Assembly: GCA_009929605.1 (NCBI GenBank)
Contig: SAAC01000008.1
Coordinates: forward strand, 1-43,031
Direction: 5' to 3'
From: Negativicutes bacterium
GTDB taxonomy: Bacteria > Bacillota > Negativicutes > Veillonellales > Veillonellaceae
Length of the DNA: 43,031 nucleotides
In this document: positions 1-8,921 of the stretch, piece by piece
Layout: each line of letters opens with the position of its first letter
How positions within the stretch are numbered: the stretch's first letter is position 1
Program-made: the position numbers and the translations under genes
The notes under the pieces: generated by a model
What the model was told of the DNA's origin: nothing
The model's database searches: none
What the model saw: the letters and a program-made list of their open reading frames with translations, nothing else

Positions 1-110
1 ATGAAAGAACCAATAGCTGCGATACCGCAGGCTTTCCAAGCTGGAACTTTTAGGATTGCTAGGGCTACAATGAGCCATAGAATTGGTAATAAGGCTAATA
101 AAGTAGTCAT
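1..110 (-). CDS. L-lactate permease, N-terminal fragment (runs off the window)
   Basis: Only the first 36 codons are inside the window. The minus-strand reading begins MTTLLALLPILWLIVALAIL and continues with KVPAWKAC, the hydrophobic start typical of LctP/LldP lactate permeases, which carry lactate with protons across the inner membrane. An AAAGGATG ribosome binding site precedes the ATG at 110. The neighbouring malate/lactate-type dehydrogenase at 520-1659, on the same strand, supports a lactate-use role. A glycolate permease of the same family is the main alternative. The family call rests on this short piece and on context. Confidence 0.65.
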   Translation of the reverse strand, partial: MTTLLALLPILWLIVALAILKVPAWKACGIAAIGSF

Positions 111-211
111 ATGTGAAATCATCCTTTCACGGTAAAACAAGAATAGGTAACTTTATCCTAAATGCCTATAGGACACTTGATAGCTGCAAATTTTACATTC
201 TAGTTTCAAGA

Positions 212-237
212 TTATATTACAAGTGGATGTAATATAA
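212..237. promoter_or_regulatory. Perfect 10-6-10 dyad, candidate operator upstream of the lactate permease
   Basis: TTATATTACA, a six-base spacer (AGTGGA) and TGTAATATAA form a perfect inverted repeat about 100 bases upstream of the permease start on the minus strand. On the minus strand the dyad contains TATAAT, so it may overlap a promoter -10. There is no T-run, so it is not a terminator. The rest of 111-430 is AT-rich with no gene seen. Confidence 0.45.
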
Positions 238-430
238 GGTAATACATAAAGATATAATAATTGCAGGACATATTGTAAGAGTCTACCTTACAGCATGACA
301 TAAATTTGAGAACATAGAAGAAAAAATGATATAAGCATCAAAAAAATATACATCTCATGAGTTAGATGTTAACAATTATAGATTATAATATAAGAACTAA
401 CAGACATGGATGTAAATCAAGTAATAAATA

Positions 431-461
431 AATGGGACATAAACGTGGTTTATGTCCCATT
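431..461 (-). terminator. Rho-independent terminator of the malate/lactate dehydrogenase gene
   Basis: AATGGGACATAAA pairs perfectly (13 bp) with TTTATGTCCCATT around a five-base loop, about 60 bases beyond the stop of the minus-strand gene. Read on the minus strand it is followed by a T-rich stretch (TTTATT). Confidence 0.75.
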
Positions 462-519
462 CTATTACTATACTTTGTCCTAGTTAGGGCATACTTCGTT
501 TGATATGAAAATCAAAGGA

Positions 520-1659
520 TTAGTAGTTGCCTTTGAACATTGTTTGAGGAGCTTCTGGTTTGTAGTCACCAAAGTAAGAAGCGAAGTCTAAGCCTAATTC
601 GTTGCAAAGATCAAGTACTTCTACCATTGTACCGTTAAGTACAGGGATACCTTCAGCTTTAACTTTTGCTACGGATTCATGTTCTTTTTCGCCATGAGTG
701 TAGATACGGTCTTGACCAGCTGCTTTAGGAGCTTCTCTTAATTCTTGTAAGAATGTGGAGAAGTGTTTTTTGATTTCTGCAGCATCACCGAAGAATGCAG
801 GGTTGATTGCCATGAAACCGTGGCAGATGTTGGAACGACCGCCAACCATACATTTGTTAGCTGTAGCACCTTGAGACAAGATGGAGGAGAACAATTCAGC
901 AATCATGCCGTTACCATAACCTTTATGGCCGCCAAGAACTTCTGTTGCACCACCTAATGGAAGGATACCGCCGCCTTCGTGACGGGAGATGTTACCCAAT
1001 ACTTCAGCAGCATCTGTGGAAGGAACACCGTCTTTGTTAACTGCCCAGCCGTCTGGAGTAGCTTTGCCCATTTTGTTGTACATTTCCAATTTACCACGAG
1101 TTACTACTGTAGTGGAGCAATCGAAGAAGAAATCAACTGGATCAGCAGGTACTGTCCAAGCTAATGGGTTGGAACCAAGCATAGCTTTACGAGCATATGT
1201 AGGAACCATGATTGCTTCGGAGTTTGTACAAGAGAAACCGATTAAGCCTTGGTCACTAGCCATTTTTGCGTAGTAACCAGCGATACCATAGTGGTTGGAG
1301 TTACGAACGGATACGATACCAACACCGGAAGTTTTAGCCTTTTCGATAGCCATTTCCATAGCTTTGTGACCTAAAACTTGGCCCATGCCGTCTTTACCAT
1401 CGATAACTGCAGATACTGGAGTTTCGAAAACAACTTCGCCTTTAGCTTTGATGTCGATCAAGCCATTAGTGATACCTTTGTGGTAACGAACCATACGTTG
1501 CATACCATGACTTTGAATACCGAACAAGTCAGAAGTCAAAAGCACGTCTTGGATGATGTCAGCTTCTTTTTCGTCGAAACCGAATTTTTGGAATGCATCC
1601 ATGCAAAGTTTTTTAAGAGTTTCATAAGGGAAAAGCACTGTGTTTTTGTTGTCCGCCAT
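520..1659 (-). CDS. Ldh_2 / malate dehydrogenase family NAD(P)-dependent oxidoreductase
   Basis: 379 residues, the normal size for the Ldh_2 (type 2 malate/L-lactate, ureidoglycolate, sulfolactate) dehydrogenase family, which is unrelated to classical LDH/MDH. Visible family features are SHGMQRMVRY near residue 50, RNSNHYGIAGYY near 120 with the catalytic-type His, and the glycine-rich GGHKGYGNG stretch near 245. A cytoplasmic enzyme reducing a 2-oxo acid or oxidising a 2-hydroxy acid is expected. Start chosen for AAAGAGG ten bases upstream. The adjacent lactate permease suggests lactate or malate as substrate, but the family's specificity cannot be read from sequence. Confidence 0.85.
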   Translation of the reverse strand: MADNKNTVLFPYETLKKLCMDAFQKFGFDEKEADIIQDVLLTSDLFGIQSHGMQRMVRYHKGITNGLIDIKAKGEVVFETPVSAVIDGKDGMGQVLGHKAMEMAIEKAKTSGVGIVSVRNSNHYGIAGYYAKMASDQGLIGFSCTNSEAIMVPTYARKAMLGSNPLAWTVPADPVDFFFDCSTTVVTRGKLEMYNKMGKATPDGWAVNKDGVPSTDAAEVLGNISRHEGGGILPLGGATEVLGGHKGYGNGMIAELFSSILSQGATANKCMVGGRSNICHGFMAINPAFFGDAAEIKKHFSTFLQELREAPKAAGQDRIYTHGEKEHESVAKVKAEGIPVLNGTMVEVLDLCNELGLDFASYFGDYKPEAPQTMFKGNY

Positions 1660-1779
1660 TGTTAAAACCTCTTTCTCAGTTAAAAATGTACCGGAATATA
1701 GGCAACCTAGATAACTAACCTTTTGAAAGACTAATCCTCATAGCATCTTTCATACCGTCTCATAGTTAGTTTGTAGCGT

Positions 1780-1807
1780 TGTATATTCTCTCAAATGACA
1801 CTGTCAG
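1780..1807 (-). promoter_or_regulatory. Putative promoter of the Ldh_2 dehydrogenase gene
   Basis: On the minus strand CTGACA is followed after 16 bases by TATACA, about 115 bases before the start codon. The -35 overlaps an 11-base palindrome, TGACACTGTCA (1796-1806), a possible operator. Confidence 0.4.
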
Positions 1808-2366
1808 TATAGCACAGAAATATACGGTGGTGAATAGATTCGGGGGCTATTCACATTACTTAATATGCATAGATGCTGGACAAATATCCATGATGAAGAG
1901 TACGTGTTTTATAAAAAACGTGATTATTACTAAAGATTGTTGGTTATGCGTTTTGGTTATAGGTTGGGTGAAAAAATGGAATATTTTTCGTATTTTTATG
2001 AAAAGCATTTAAAAAAGTCATGACATATACCATAAATAGATGTACCTAGAAATGTAGATATATATTGGGATTATTAGATAATGACATCGATAAAATTAAT
2101 AACACAGATAAAAAATAATGTATAATTACTGTATTTATATGTATCGATATTAAAGAAGATATTAAAGGAGGTTGATTATCTATTATGTAATGGTAAGTAG
2201 CCTAGAAACATGCGGTATTTTTGAAGTTTTATGAAATTTATATACAGTGTATTACTATAAGTTATACTTGGGGACCTCATAATTTTATATGATGAATATA
2301 ATTAACACTTATATCGGTATATCGGTATATAAGATGTAATGAAGCCTTATAAACGGAGAAATTATT
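1808..2366. other. AT-rich intergenic region without a convincing gene
   Basis: It separates the dehydrogenase (minus) from the molybdoenzyme (plus). A strong AAAGGAGG at 2165-2171 is followed by ATG directly abutting TAA (2185-2190), then by a 13-codon frame from 2190. A short direct repeat ATATCGGT lies near 2311-2326. The 77-codon open frame at 1779-2012 has no ribosome binding site or recognisable composition and is not called. The region probably carries the molybdoenzyme promoter. Confidence 0.4.
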
Positions 2367-2483
2367 ATGGAATTTGATTTTATAGTTACAGACAGAGTGT
2401 TATTGTTGTATAATATGAAACATATTATAGTTGTTAATGGCGTAGTAACATATCTAGTTTATATAAAGGTAGGTATCTTATGA
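2367..2483 (+). CDS. Possible 38-residue leader protein overlapping the molybdoenzyme start
   Basis: ATG at 2367 has a GGAG ribosome binding site (2355-2358) with eight-base spacing. The frame MEFDFIVTDRVLLL... ends with TGA inside ATGA, so its stop overlaps the start codon of the molybdopterin oxidoreductase. That geometry is typical of translational coupling. The product is short and hydrophobic, with no recognised family. It may be chance in AT-rich DNA. Confidence 0.3.
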   Translation: MEFDFIVTDRVLLLYNMKHIIVVNGVVTYLVYIKVGIL

Positions 2484-4486
2484 AAGAAGTTACTTCTGTA
2501 TGTCCCTACGATTGCCCCGATGCTTGTGGCTTGTTACTACAAGTTGAGGATGATAAGGTAGTGGGCGTAAAAGGCAATCCTAATCATACTTTCACAAGGG
2601 GGACATTATGTCCTAAAATGGTTCATTACGAAAGAACCATCCACTCCTCAGAACGTTTGACGACGCCTATGAAGCGTATTGGGAAAAAAGGCGTAGGCCC
2701 ATCGGAGTTCGAACCTATTTCCTGGGATGAAGCTTTTGATACAATAGTAGAACAATTTAAAAGATCTATTGATCAATTCGGTAGTGAAAGTATCATGCGT
2801 TACTCCTATGCGGGAACGATGGGGCTCGTACAAAAGGCGGCAGCAGACTTTTTCTTTCGTCGTATCGGTTCAACTGATCAAGACCGTGGCATTTGTGCAC
2901 CAGCCAAAAAAGAAGGTTGGAAATCTGTTATGGGCGCTACATTAGCTATAAAGCCACAAGAGGCTCAGCATAGTGACCTTATTGTTTTGTGGGGGATTAA
3001 TGCAGCAGCTACGGACATTCATTTCCTGCATGATGTACAAGCGGCAAAAAAGAATGGAGCTACTATTTGGGCTATTGATACTCATGAGACCTATACATTC
3101 AAATCAGCGTCGGAACATGTATTGGTGAAACCCGGCAGTGATGGTGCATTAGCGCTTGGCATGATGCATATTATGGCGCGTGAAGGTTTAGATAACAGAC
3201 TATTTATTAATCAATATGTGCAAGGATATGATGACCTGGTCGCTCAAGTGTTGCCGAAATATACACCTGAGTATGTGGAATCTATTACGGGTGTCAGTCC
3301 CAAACGGTTGCATGAATTGACTCATGCTTTTGCCAAGGCGCGGGCTCCATTTATTCGGATAGGTAGTGGCCCATCTCGTTATGGTAATGGAGCGATGACA
3401 ATCCGTCTTGTGGTTTGTTTGGCAGCTGTCGTGGGTGCTTATGAAAAACAAGGTGGCGGTGTTCTTACTAGTTCTGCAGGATCTAGTTTCCTTGGTGAAC
3501 GTGTCATGCAACAATGGCAGATACCTACAGAAAAGAAACGTAAGATTCCGATGGTTAAGCTAGGACCTGAGTTAGCCTATAATACGGACAAGCCTATTAA
3601 ATGCTTATATATTTTTTCATCAAATCCAGCGAATACCTTACCAGATCAAAATGTATTACGTAAAGGTTTAATGCGAGAAGATCTATTCACAGTTGTGCAT
3701 GAACGTTTTTATACGGATACGTGTGATTATGCAGATATTATTTTACCTGCCACATCATCAGTAGAACACGATGATGTATATAATTCTTATGGACATTATT
3801 CGCTAGGGACAGGTTACCAAGCCATTTCGCCTGTAGGTGAATCAAGATCTAATTGGCAAGTCATCTCTGAATTGGCTCGTCGCATGGGGCTAGATGATGA
3901 TGTGTTTAAACTTTCAGATAGAGAACTAGTGGAAATCATCGTTTCTGATGCAGATACAATTAGTGAGGATCAGAAGAAGAAAATCCTTGCTGGTGAACCT
4001 GTGGAAGCTGTATTGCCAGACAATTATAAAATGCAGTTTAAAACGGCATCTGGTAAAATTGAAATTTTGAATCCTAATGAAACACCGGCATTGCCTGATT
4101 ATTTTGCGCCATACGGTGATGATGCAGAATTTTGGCTCATCAATGGAAATGACATCCGAATTTTGGACTCTAGTTTCTGCGAATTACTGGATGAAGGCAA
4201 TCAAATGGACTTGCGTATGAATGATGGGGATGCGGAGCGACTCGATATTCAAGATGGTGACTGGGTAGAGATTTACAATGAACGAGGGTCTTTGCAGATT
4301 CCTGTAAGTATAAATAGACATATTCAACCTGGCACTGTAGTTACATTAGGTGTATGGTGGCAGAGACAATCTAGTGATAAACATGGTAATATAAATATAG
4401 TAACCGCTGACCGACTTACCGATAAAGGTGATGGCAGCACATTCTACGATGTGAAAGTGAACGTGCGTAAGCGATTGAATACATAA
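2480..4486 (+). CDS. Molybdopterin-dependent oxidoreductase with N-terminal [4Fe-4S] site
   Basis: 668 residues. The N-terminus has CPYDCPDAC (Cys8, Cys12, Cys16) and GTLCPK (Cys44), the Cys-x3-Cys-x3-Cys...Cys pattern of the [4Fe-4S] domain in DMSO-reductase-family enzymes. A molybdopterin domain follows (SWDEAFD, then VLWGINAAATDIHF, then the SSNPANTLPDQN/ILPATSSVEHDD region), with a C-terminal dinucleotide-binding domain ending about residue 660. No Tat signal is present, so it should act in the cytoplasm. No electron-transfer or chaperone subunit is adjacent. It is nearest to soluble formate-dehydrogenase/YoaE-like members; substrate unknown. AAGGTAGG precedes the start. No clear terminator follows. 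Confidence 0.85.
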   Translation: MKEVTSVCPYDCPDACGLLLQVEDDKVVGVKGNPNHTFTRGTLCPKMVHYERTIHSSERLTTPMKRIGKKGVGPSEFEPISWDEAFDTIVEQFKRSIDQFGSESIMRYSYAGTMGLVQKAAADFFFRRIGSTDQDRGICAPAKKEGWKSVMGATLAIKPQEAQHSDLIVLWGINAAATDIHFLHDVQAAKKNGATIWAIDTHETYTFKSASEHVLVKPGSDGALALGMMHIMAREGLDNRLFINQYVQGYDDLVAQVLPKYTPEYVESITGVSPKRLHELTHAFAKARAPFIRIGSGPSRYGNGAMTIRLVVCLAAVVGAYEKQGGGVLTSSAGSSFLGERVMQQWQIPTEKKRKIPMVKLGPELAYNTDKPIKCLYIFSSNPANTLPDQNVLRKGLMREDLFTVVHERFYTDTCDYADIILPATSSVEHDDVYNSYGHYSLGTGYQAISPVGESRSNWQVISELARRMGLDDDVFKLSDRELVEIIVSDADTISEDQKKKILAGEPVEAVLPDNYKMQFKTASGKIEILNPNETPALPDYFAPYGDDAEFWLINGNDIRILDSSFCELLDEGNQMDLRMNDGDAERLDIQDGDWVEIYNERGSLQIPVSINRHIQPGTVVTLGVWWQRQSSDKHGNINIVTADRLTDKGDGSTFYDVKVNVRKRLNT

Positions 4487-4685
4487 AAGGAAGCAATCAA
4501 TACATATTAGGTTAGATGTAGTACGTATTTTATAACACAAAGTAGTTGGCTAGAAATCGATGATTAATTGGGGACGTCGATTCTATTATGAGAAAAAAGT
4601 GAGTTTCCTTCTATTCCTTTGAGTAGAAGTCTGATAATTGTATATGATGCTGGGCGCATCTATAAATGAAGAAAGGGAGAAACTC

Positions 4686-6014
4686 ATGGACACGATGAAA
4701 AATCTTTCAACAAGTGCATATGCCGCAATCGGCATGATGCTCTTCGCACTATTTTTTGGAGCGGGAAATTTAATTTTTCCAGCTTCTTTAGGCCAGCAGG
4801 CTGGGGACAACGTTGGATGGGCTATTTTAGGCTTTATCTTAACAGGCGTAGGCTTGCCATTGTTAGGCGTTATTGCTATGGGCTATTCTGGTTGTAAAAA
4901 TGCTGAAGAATTAGCTGGTCGCGTATCACCATTGTATGGTCGTTTATATACGGTATTATTATATTTATCTATTGGACCATTCTTTGCCATTCCTAGAACT
5001 GGGACCGTATCCTATGAAATCGCAGTAAAACCGTTCTTCAAGAATACTGGTTCTGTGGAAGAAACCGTATTTTTAGTGGCATTCTTTGCTATTAGCTTGT
5101 GGTTGTCTATTAATCCGCATAAACTTGTTAATCGTATTGGTAAAGTATTAACACCAGCATTATTAACAGTTATTGTATTGTTGATTATTAAATCATTTAT
5201 CACACCAATTGGTGGTTATTCTGTAGCACAAGGTAATTATGTAACAACTGGTTCAGCTGTTTTGCAAGGTTTTCTTGATGGTTATAATACAATGGATGCT
5301 CTCGCATCTATTTGTTTCGCCGTACTTGTTATTGACTTTGTTAAATTAGCAGGCGCTCATACAAAGAAACAAATTACATCAGCTGTAACTAAAACTGGTA
5401 CAGTTGCAGTAGCTTTATTAGGTGTTGTATATATTTTTATTGCCATGATTGGCGCTACTAGCGTTGAACAATTTGGTTTATTTGATACTGGGGCCCCTGT
5501 ATTAAGTCACAGCGCACAATTTTTGTTTGGTGATTTCGGTGGCATTATCTTGGGTATTATTGTACTCTTAGCATGTTTAACAACAAGTATTGGTTTGATT
5601 ACCTCTTGTTCTGCATACTTTGGTACTATTTATTCTGGTATTGGCTATAAAACATATGTTGTTATCTTCTCATTAGCATCACTATTCTTTAGTATGTACG
5701 GATTGAAAACTATCATTAGTGCAGCGATTCCAGTATTGATGTTGTTATACCCATTGACTATTGTTATTATTGGATTAGCTTTGATGAATAGTCTATTTGA
5801 TGGCCGTCGTTGTGTTTATGCATGGACTATAGGCCTTACTATGATTTCTGCCTTGATGAGTGGTCTTGAGGCAGCGAGTCTTGCACCAGGATTCTTAGAA
5901 TCTGTATTTAGAGATTATGTACCATTCCATATGGTAGGTATGGGTTGGATTGGCTTTGCTATTGTAGGTTTTATCATTGGTATGATTCATAAATCTATAG
6001 TGAAAGCTAAATAA
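4686..6014 (+). CDS. brnQ: Branched-chain amino acid transport protein, LIVCS family (BrnQ)
   Basis: 442 residues from the chosen start, with about twelve hydrophobic segments. The N-terminal MMLFALFFGAGNLIFPASLG stretch is the BrnQ signature. The family imports leucine, isoleucine and valine with Na+ or H+ across the inner membrane. An in-frame ATG exists at 4647, but AAAGGGAGA lies ideally before the ATG at 4686, and the protein then begins as relatives do (MDTMKNLSTSAYAAIGMM). It stands alone, with its own terminator downstream. Confidence 0.9.
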   Translation: MDTMKNLSTSAYAAIGMMLFALFFGAGNLIFPASLGQQAGDNVGWAILGFILTGVGLPLLGVIAMGYSGCKNAEELAGRVSPLYGRLYTVLLYLSIGPFFAIPRTGTVSYEIAVKPFFKNTGSVEETVFLVAFFAISLWLSINPHKLVNRIGKVLTPALLTVIVLLIIKSFITPIGGYSVAQGNYVTTGSAVLQGFLDGYNTMDALASICFAVLVIDFVKLAGAHTKKQITSAVTKTGTVAVALLGVVYIFIAMIGATSVEQFGLFDTGAPVLSHSAQFLFGDFGGIILGIIVLLACLTTSIGLITSCSAYFGTIYSGIGYKTYVVIFSLASLFFSMYGLKTIISAAIPVLMLLYPLTIVIIGLALMNSLFDGRRCVYAWTIGLTMISALMSGLEAASLAPGFLESVFRDYVPFHMVGMGWIGFAIVGFIIGMIHKSIVKAK

Positions 6015-6151
6015 TTTTGAGCTTTATCCAATAGACTCAAAGGATTTATTAATTTCGACGGTTAATTAAGTACTTTTATACTTTCCTTAATTGCCATATA
6101 ATTAGACCAAGTGATATAGTTAATATATAGTGGTCATAATACGTTAATTAT

Positions 6152-6180
6152 AAAACTCCCCACTAGTTGGGGAGTTTTTT
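6152..6180 (+). terminator. Rho-independent terminator after brnQ
   Basis: AAAACTCCCCA pairs with TGGGGAGTTTT (11 bp) around a five-base loop, and the T-run continues to about 6181. Confidence 0.85.
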
Positions 6181-6227
6181 TATAAAATAGCTTTTAGAAG
6201 TAAATTTCTTGTTTTAGGAGAATATAT

Positions 6228-7298
6228 ATGAGAGAAACACATCGGTTGCCGTCCTATAGTTTTGGCGGTCATGAGGTATATGACAAGGTGCCAGAATTTA
6301 CGGCCCCTTATGGTAATAAAGTGGCTATCATTGGTGGTGTTACAGCTTTGTCTGTAGCTATGCCTATTTTACGCCCTGTGTTAGACAAGGAGGGCATTGA
6401 AATCCTTGCAGAAATTCCTGGCGGTGGGGAGTGTTCGTATGAACGAGCTCGTGAAATTGCTAGTATGGATGAAGTAAAACAAGCTGATTTCATGTTTGCT
6501 GTTGGCGGCGGTAAGGTGATGGACTTGGTAAAAGTTGTAGCCATCGAATTAGAGGATAAACCATTTTTTACATTTCCTACCATTGCTGCTACTTGTGCGG
6601 CTAGTTCTGAAGCGGCAGCTGTGTATACACCAGATCATGTATTCTTTGGAATGGCATTTGTGAAACATCCACCATTGCATAATTTTATTAATGCTCAAAT
6701 TTTGGTGGAAGCCCCAGAACGATATTTATGGGCTGGCATGGGCGATACCATTGCAAAGCGCTATGAAACAGAGTTTTCTTCTCGTAATCGTGAGAAAACC
6801 TACAATTCCCAATTGGGTCTCATGGTAGCACCTATGTGTGCAGAACCAATTTTGAAATATGCTGTACAGGCCATTGCTGATAATAAAGCAAAAAAACGAT
6901 CCCTTGCGTTTGATGAGATGGTTATGTCCGTTGTGTTCACTACAGCTATTGTATCCGGCTCTTTGCGAGAGGACTATAATAGTAATGTAGCTCACGCTAC
7001 CTGTTATGGTTGTGCTACAAATCCTGAAACGGAACATAAACATTTGCATGGGGAACTCGTATCTTACGGTGTATTGGTGCTTTTACTAGTGGATCAACAA
7101 ATGGACGAATTCAATCGTTGGTACCCAGTGTATAAAGAAATTGGTTGGCCTCGCAAATTAGAGCATTTACATTTAACAAAGGATTATATTCCAAATATTA
7201 TTGATAAAGCATTATCTGTTAATGATGTGGTCGTTAGTCCTTATGAAATCACCCGTGACATGATGGAACAAGCCATGTTGAAATTAGAATCCATGTAA
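6228..7298 (+). CDS. Iron-containing alcohol dehydrogenase / glycerol dehydrogenase family protein
   Basis: 356 residues, the size of GldA-type enzymes. GGGKVMD (93-99) is the NAD-binding motif. Metal ligands appear at Asp173 (GDTIAKRYE), His256 (NVAHATCYG) and His274 (HKHLHGELVSYG), the same spacing as in Bacillus glycerol dehydrogenase from memory. The expected activity is cytoplasmic NAD(P)-linked oxidation of a polyol or hydroxyketone. Several residues depart from true glycerol dehydrogenases, so the substrate is open. AGGAG lies upstream. It heads a tight run with a DUF1653 protein, a HAD phosphatase and a VOC protein. Confidence 0.8.
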   Translation: MRETHRLPSYSFGGHEVYDKVPEFTAPYGNKVAIIGGVTALSVAMPILRPVLDKEGIEILAEIPGGGECSYERAREIASMDEVKQADFMFAVGGGKVMDLVKVVAIELEDKPFFTFPTIAATCAASSEAAAVYTPDHVFFGMAFVKHPPLHNFINAQILVEAPERYLWAGMGDTIAKRYETEFSSRNREKTYNSQLGLMVAPMCAEPILKYAVQAIADNKAKKRSLAFDEMVMSVVFTTAIVSGSLREDYNSNVAHATCYGCATNPETEHKHLHGELVSYGVLVLLLVDQQMDEFNRWYPVYKEIGWPRKLEHLHLTKDYIPNIIDKALSVNDVVVSPYEITRDMMEQAMLKLESM

Positions 7299-7309
7299 TG
7301 AGGTGTCCT

Positions 7310-7552
7310 ATGGCGCAAACGATTGTAAAAGGTGGACTATACCGCCATTTTAAGGGTATGTATTATTATGTAATGGATATTGCAACGCATTCGGAAACAG
7401 GCGAACAATTCGTGGTGTACCAACAATTGTATGGTGAACGGAGAACTTTCATTAGACCTCTTGATATGTTTGCCAGTGATGTGGACCGTGAAAAATATCC
7501 TGATGTAGAACAACAAGAACGTTTCAAACTCATGCCAGGTCGTGAAGAATAG
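7310..7552 (+). CDS. DUF1653 domain protein
   Basis: 80 residues. GGLYRHFKGMYYYVMDIATHSETGE followed by VVYQQLYGERRTFIRPLDMF is the complete DUF1653 pattern (compact beta protein, function unknown). An ATG at 7298 overlaps the previous stop but lacks a ribosome binding site. GAGGTG at 7300-7305 favours the ATG at 7310. It lies between the dehydrogenase and the HAD gene with almost no spacing, so it is surely cotranscribed. Confidence 0.8.
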   Translation: MAQTIVKGGLYRHFKGMYYYVMDIATHSETGEQFVVYQQLYGERRTFIRPLDMFASDVDREKYPDVEQQERFKLMPGREE

Positions 7553-7557
7553 GAGTT

Positions 7558-8337
7558 ATGGTGGAACAGAAATTTTTCTTTTTCGATATCGATAATACCT
7601 TGGCCATGTGGCCAGAAGGAATCATCCCTGATTCTGCACAATATTGTATTGAAGAATTAAAACGACAAGGTCATAAGGTAGCCCTTGCCACTGGTCGTAT
7701 TCAAGTGGATGCATTGCGGTTTGCGGAAATGGCAAATATTACGAATGTCGTAGCTGATGGTGGTCATAGTATTACTGTAGACGGTGAATTGATTTCCATG
7801 ATTGGGATGAATCGTGAACAGTGCATTAATTATTTAGAATATCTTGAAAGCTACAATATCCCGTGGGCTGTGACGGACCGCAACAAGCTGGGGCGCATCA
7901 CGCCATATAAACAAATTTTAGAGTGGCATCCAGACTGGGATGTATTCAAAACGATTGTGGATCCAGACTTTGATTTCCACACTGTAGAGGAGTTTTATAA
8001 AATATATGTGTTTTTCCAAGATGGTGAAGAAGAGAAAAAAGACATCGAATGCATGACTCACAAACTCATTCGCTATGGCGAAGGTTGTGTACTCTATGAA
8101 CCAATGGAAAAGGCACTCGGTGTTCGACAAATGCTAGAATACTTTGGCATGGAACAACACCAAGCCGTTGTATTCGGCGATGGCTACAATGATCTATCCA
8201 TGTTCAGCCCTAATTGGCTCAATATTGCCATGGGCAATGCTCGCCCTGAGCTGAAGGCGAAGGCTGACTATGTCACTACGGATTGTAATAAAGATGGCAT
8301 TTTGCATGCGTGCCGGCATTTTGGATGGGTTAAGTAG
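7558..8337 (+). CDS. HAD-superfamily phosphatase, Cof type
   Basis: 259 residues. Motif I is FFFDIDNTLA (nucleophile Asp10, acid/base Asp12), motif II is ALATGR near residue 46, and motif IV is VVFGDGYNDLSMF near 208, with a C2-type cap between. Such proteins remove phosphate from small metabolites in the cytoplasm; the substrate cannot be deduced. Start ATG at 7558 lies two bases after AGGAG, which is tight, so a GTG at 7561 is a possible alternative. It is fourth-to-third in the run beginning at 6228 and is followed after one base by the VOC gene. Confidence 0.85.
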   Translation: MVEQKFFFFDIDNTLAMWPEGIIPDSAQYCIEELKRQGHKVALATGRIQVDALRFAEMANITNVVADGGHSITVDGELISMIGMNREQCINYLEYLESYNIPWAVTDRNKLGRITPYKQILEWHPDWDVFKTIVDPDFDFHTVEEFYKIYVFFQDGEEEKKDIECMTHKLIRYGEGCVLYEPMEKALGVRQMLEYFGMEQHQAVVFGDGYNDLSMFSPNWLNIAMGNARPELKAKADYVTTDCNKDGILHACRHFGWVK

Positions 8338-8338
8338 T

Positions 8339-8722
8339 ATGAATATAAAATCTTTAGACCATTTTGTACTAACGGTCCGAAACCTTGAAAAAACATTATG
8401 GTTTTATCATGATGTGCTTGGAATGGAAATTATTACCTTTGGCCCAAATCGCAAGGCCTTGGCCTATGGTGATTCCAAAATTAATTTGCATGAGGTGGGC
8501 CGCGAATTTGAACCAAAGGCTAATCATTCTACACCTGGTTCGGCAGATTTGTGTTTTCTCACAGATACGCCATTAGAAATCGTGGTGGAGGAATTAAATA
8601 AGCATCAAGTGCCTATCGAAGAAGGTCCAGTAAAACGAACTGGTGCACAACATCCGTTGATGTCTGTTTACATACGTGATCCAGATGGTAATTTGGTGGA
8701 AATCAGCAACGAAATCATATAG
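8339..8722 (+). CDS. VOC (glyoxalase/bleomycin-resistance fold) family protein
   Basis: 127 residues. LDHFVLTVRNLEKTLWFYHD at the start and YIRDPDGNLVEISN at the end are the paired halves of a single VOC module, with metal ligands likely at His8 and the Glu of VEIS. Members include dioxygenases, glyoxalases and thiol transferases; no specific reaction is assigned. An upstream in-frame ATG (8270) lies inside the HAD gene. The ATG at 8339, one base after the HAD stop, gives the normal family N-terminus. Confidence 0.85.
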   Translation: MNIKSLDHFVLTVRNLEKTLWFYHDVLGMEIITFGPNRKALAYGDSKINLHEVGREFEPKANHSTPGSADLCFLTDTPLEIVVEELNKHQVPIEEGPVKRTGAQHPLMSVYIRDPDGNLVEISNEII

Positions 8723-8812
8723 GATATTGCAATGAAAAAGTATGGGAAATTACGATGAAATTTTAGCGTGATTTCTGCCGCAAACACAAAAATATATGCT
8801 ATAATAATTAAG

Positions 8813-8845
8813 TAAGCCGCTCATGGTTTTGAGCGGCTTATCTTT
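8813..8845 (+). terminator. Terminator after the VOC gene
   Basis: TAAGCCGCTCA pairs perfectly (11 bp) with TGAGCGGCTTA around a six-base loop, then TCTTTATTGT. A TATAAT at 8800-8805 lies just before it, so a very short transcript from there is conceivable. Confidence 0.75.
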
Positions 8846-8921
8846 ATTGTAAAAAACAAAATGAAAACGAATGATTGAAAAATTGTTTCTAGATATATAA
8901 ATCGAAATGGGAGAACCTATA

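Noticed and set aside
1779..2012. 77-codon open frame upstream of the molybdoenzyme
   Set aside because: No ribosome binding site, composition of AT-rich spacer, and it overlaps the likely promoter of the minus-strand dehydrogenase.
2165..2190. AAAGGAGG followed by ATG-TAA, a possible start-stop regulatory element
   Set aside because: The spacing is long (13 bases), the region is AT-rich, and nothing else supports it; kept only as a note in the intergenic entry.
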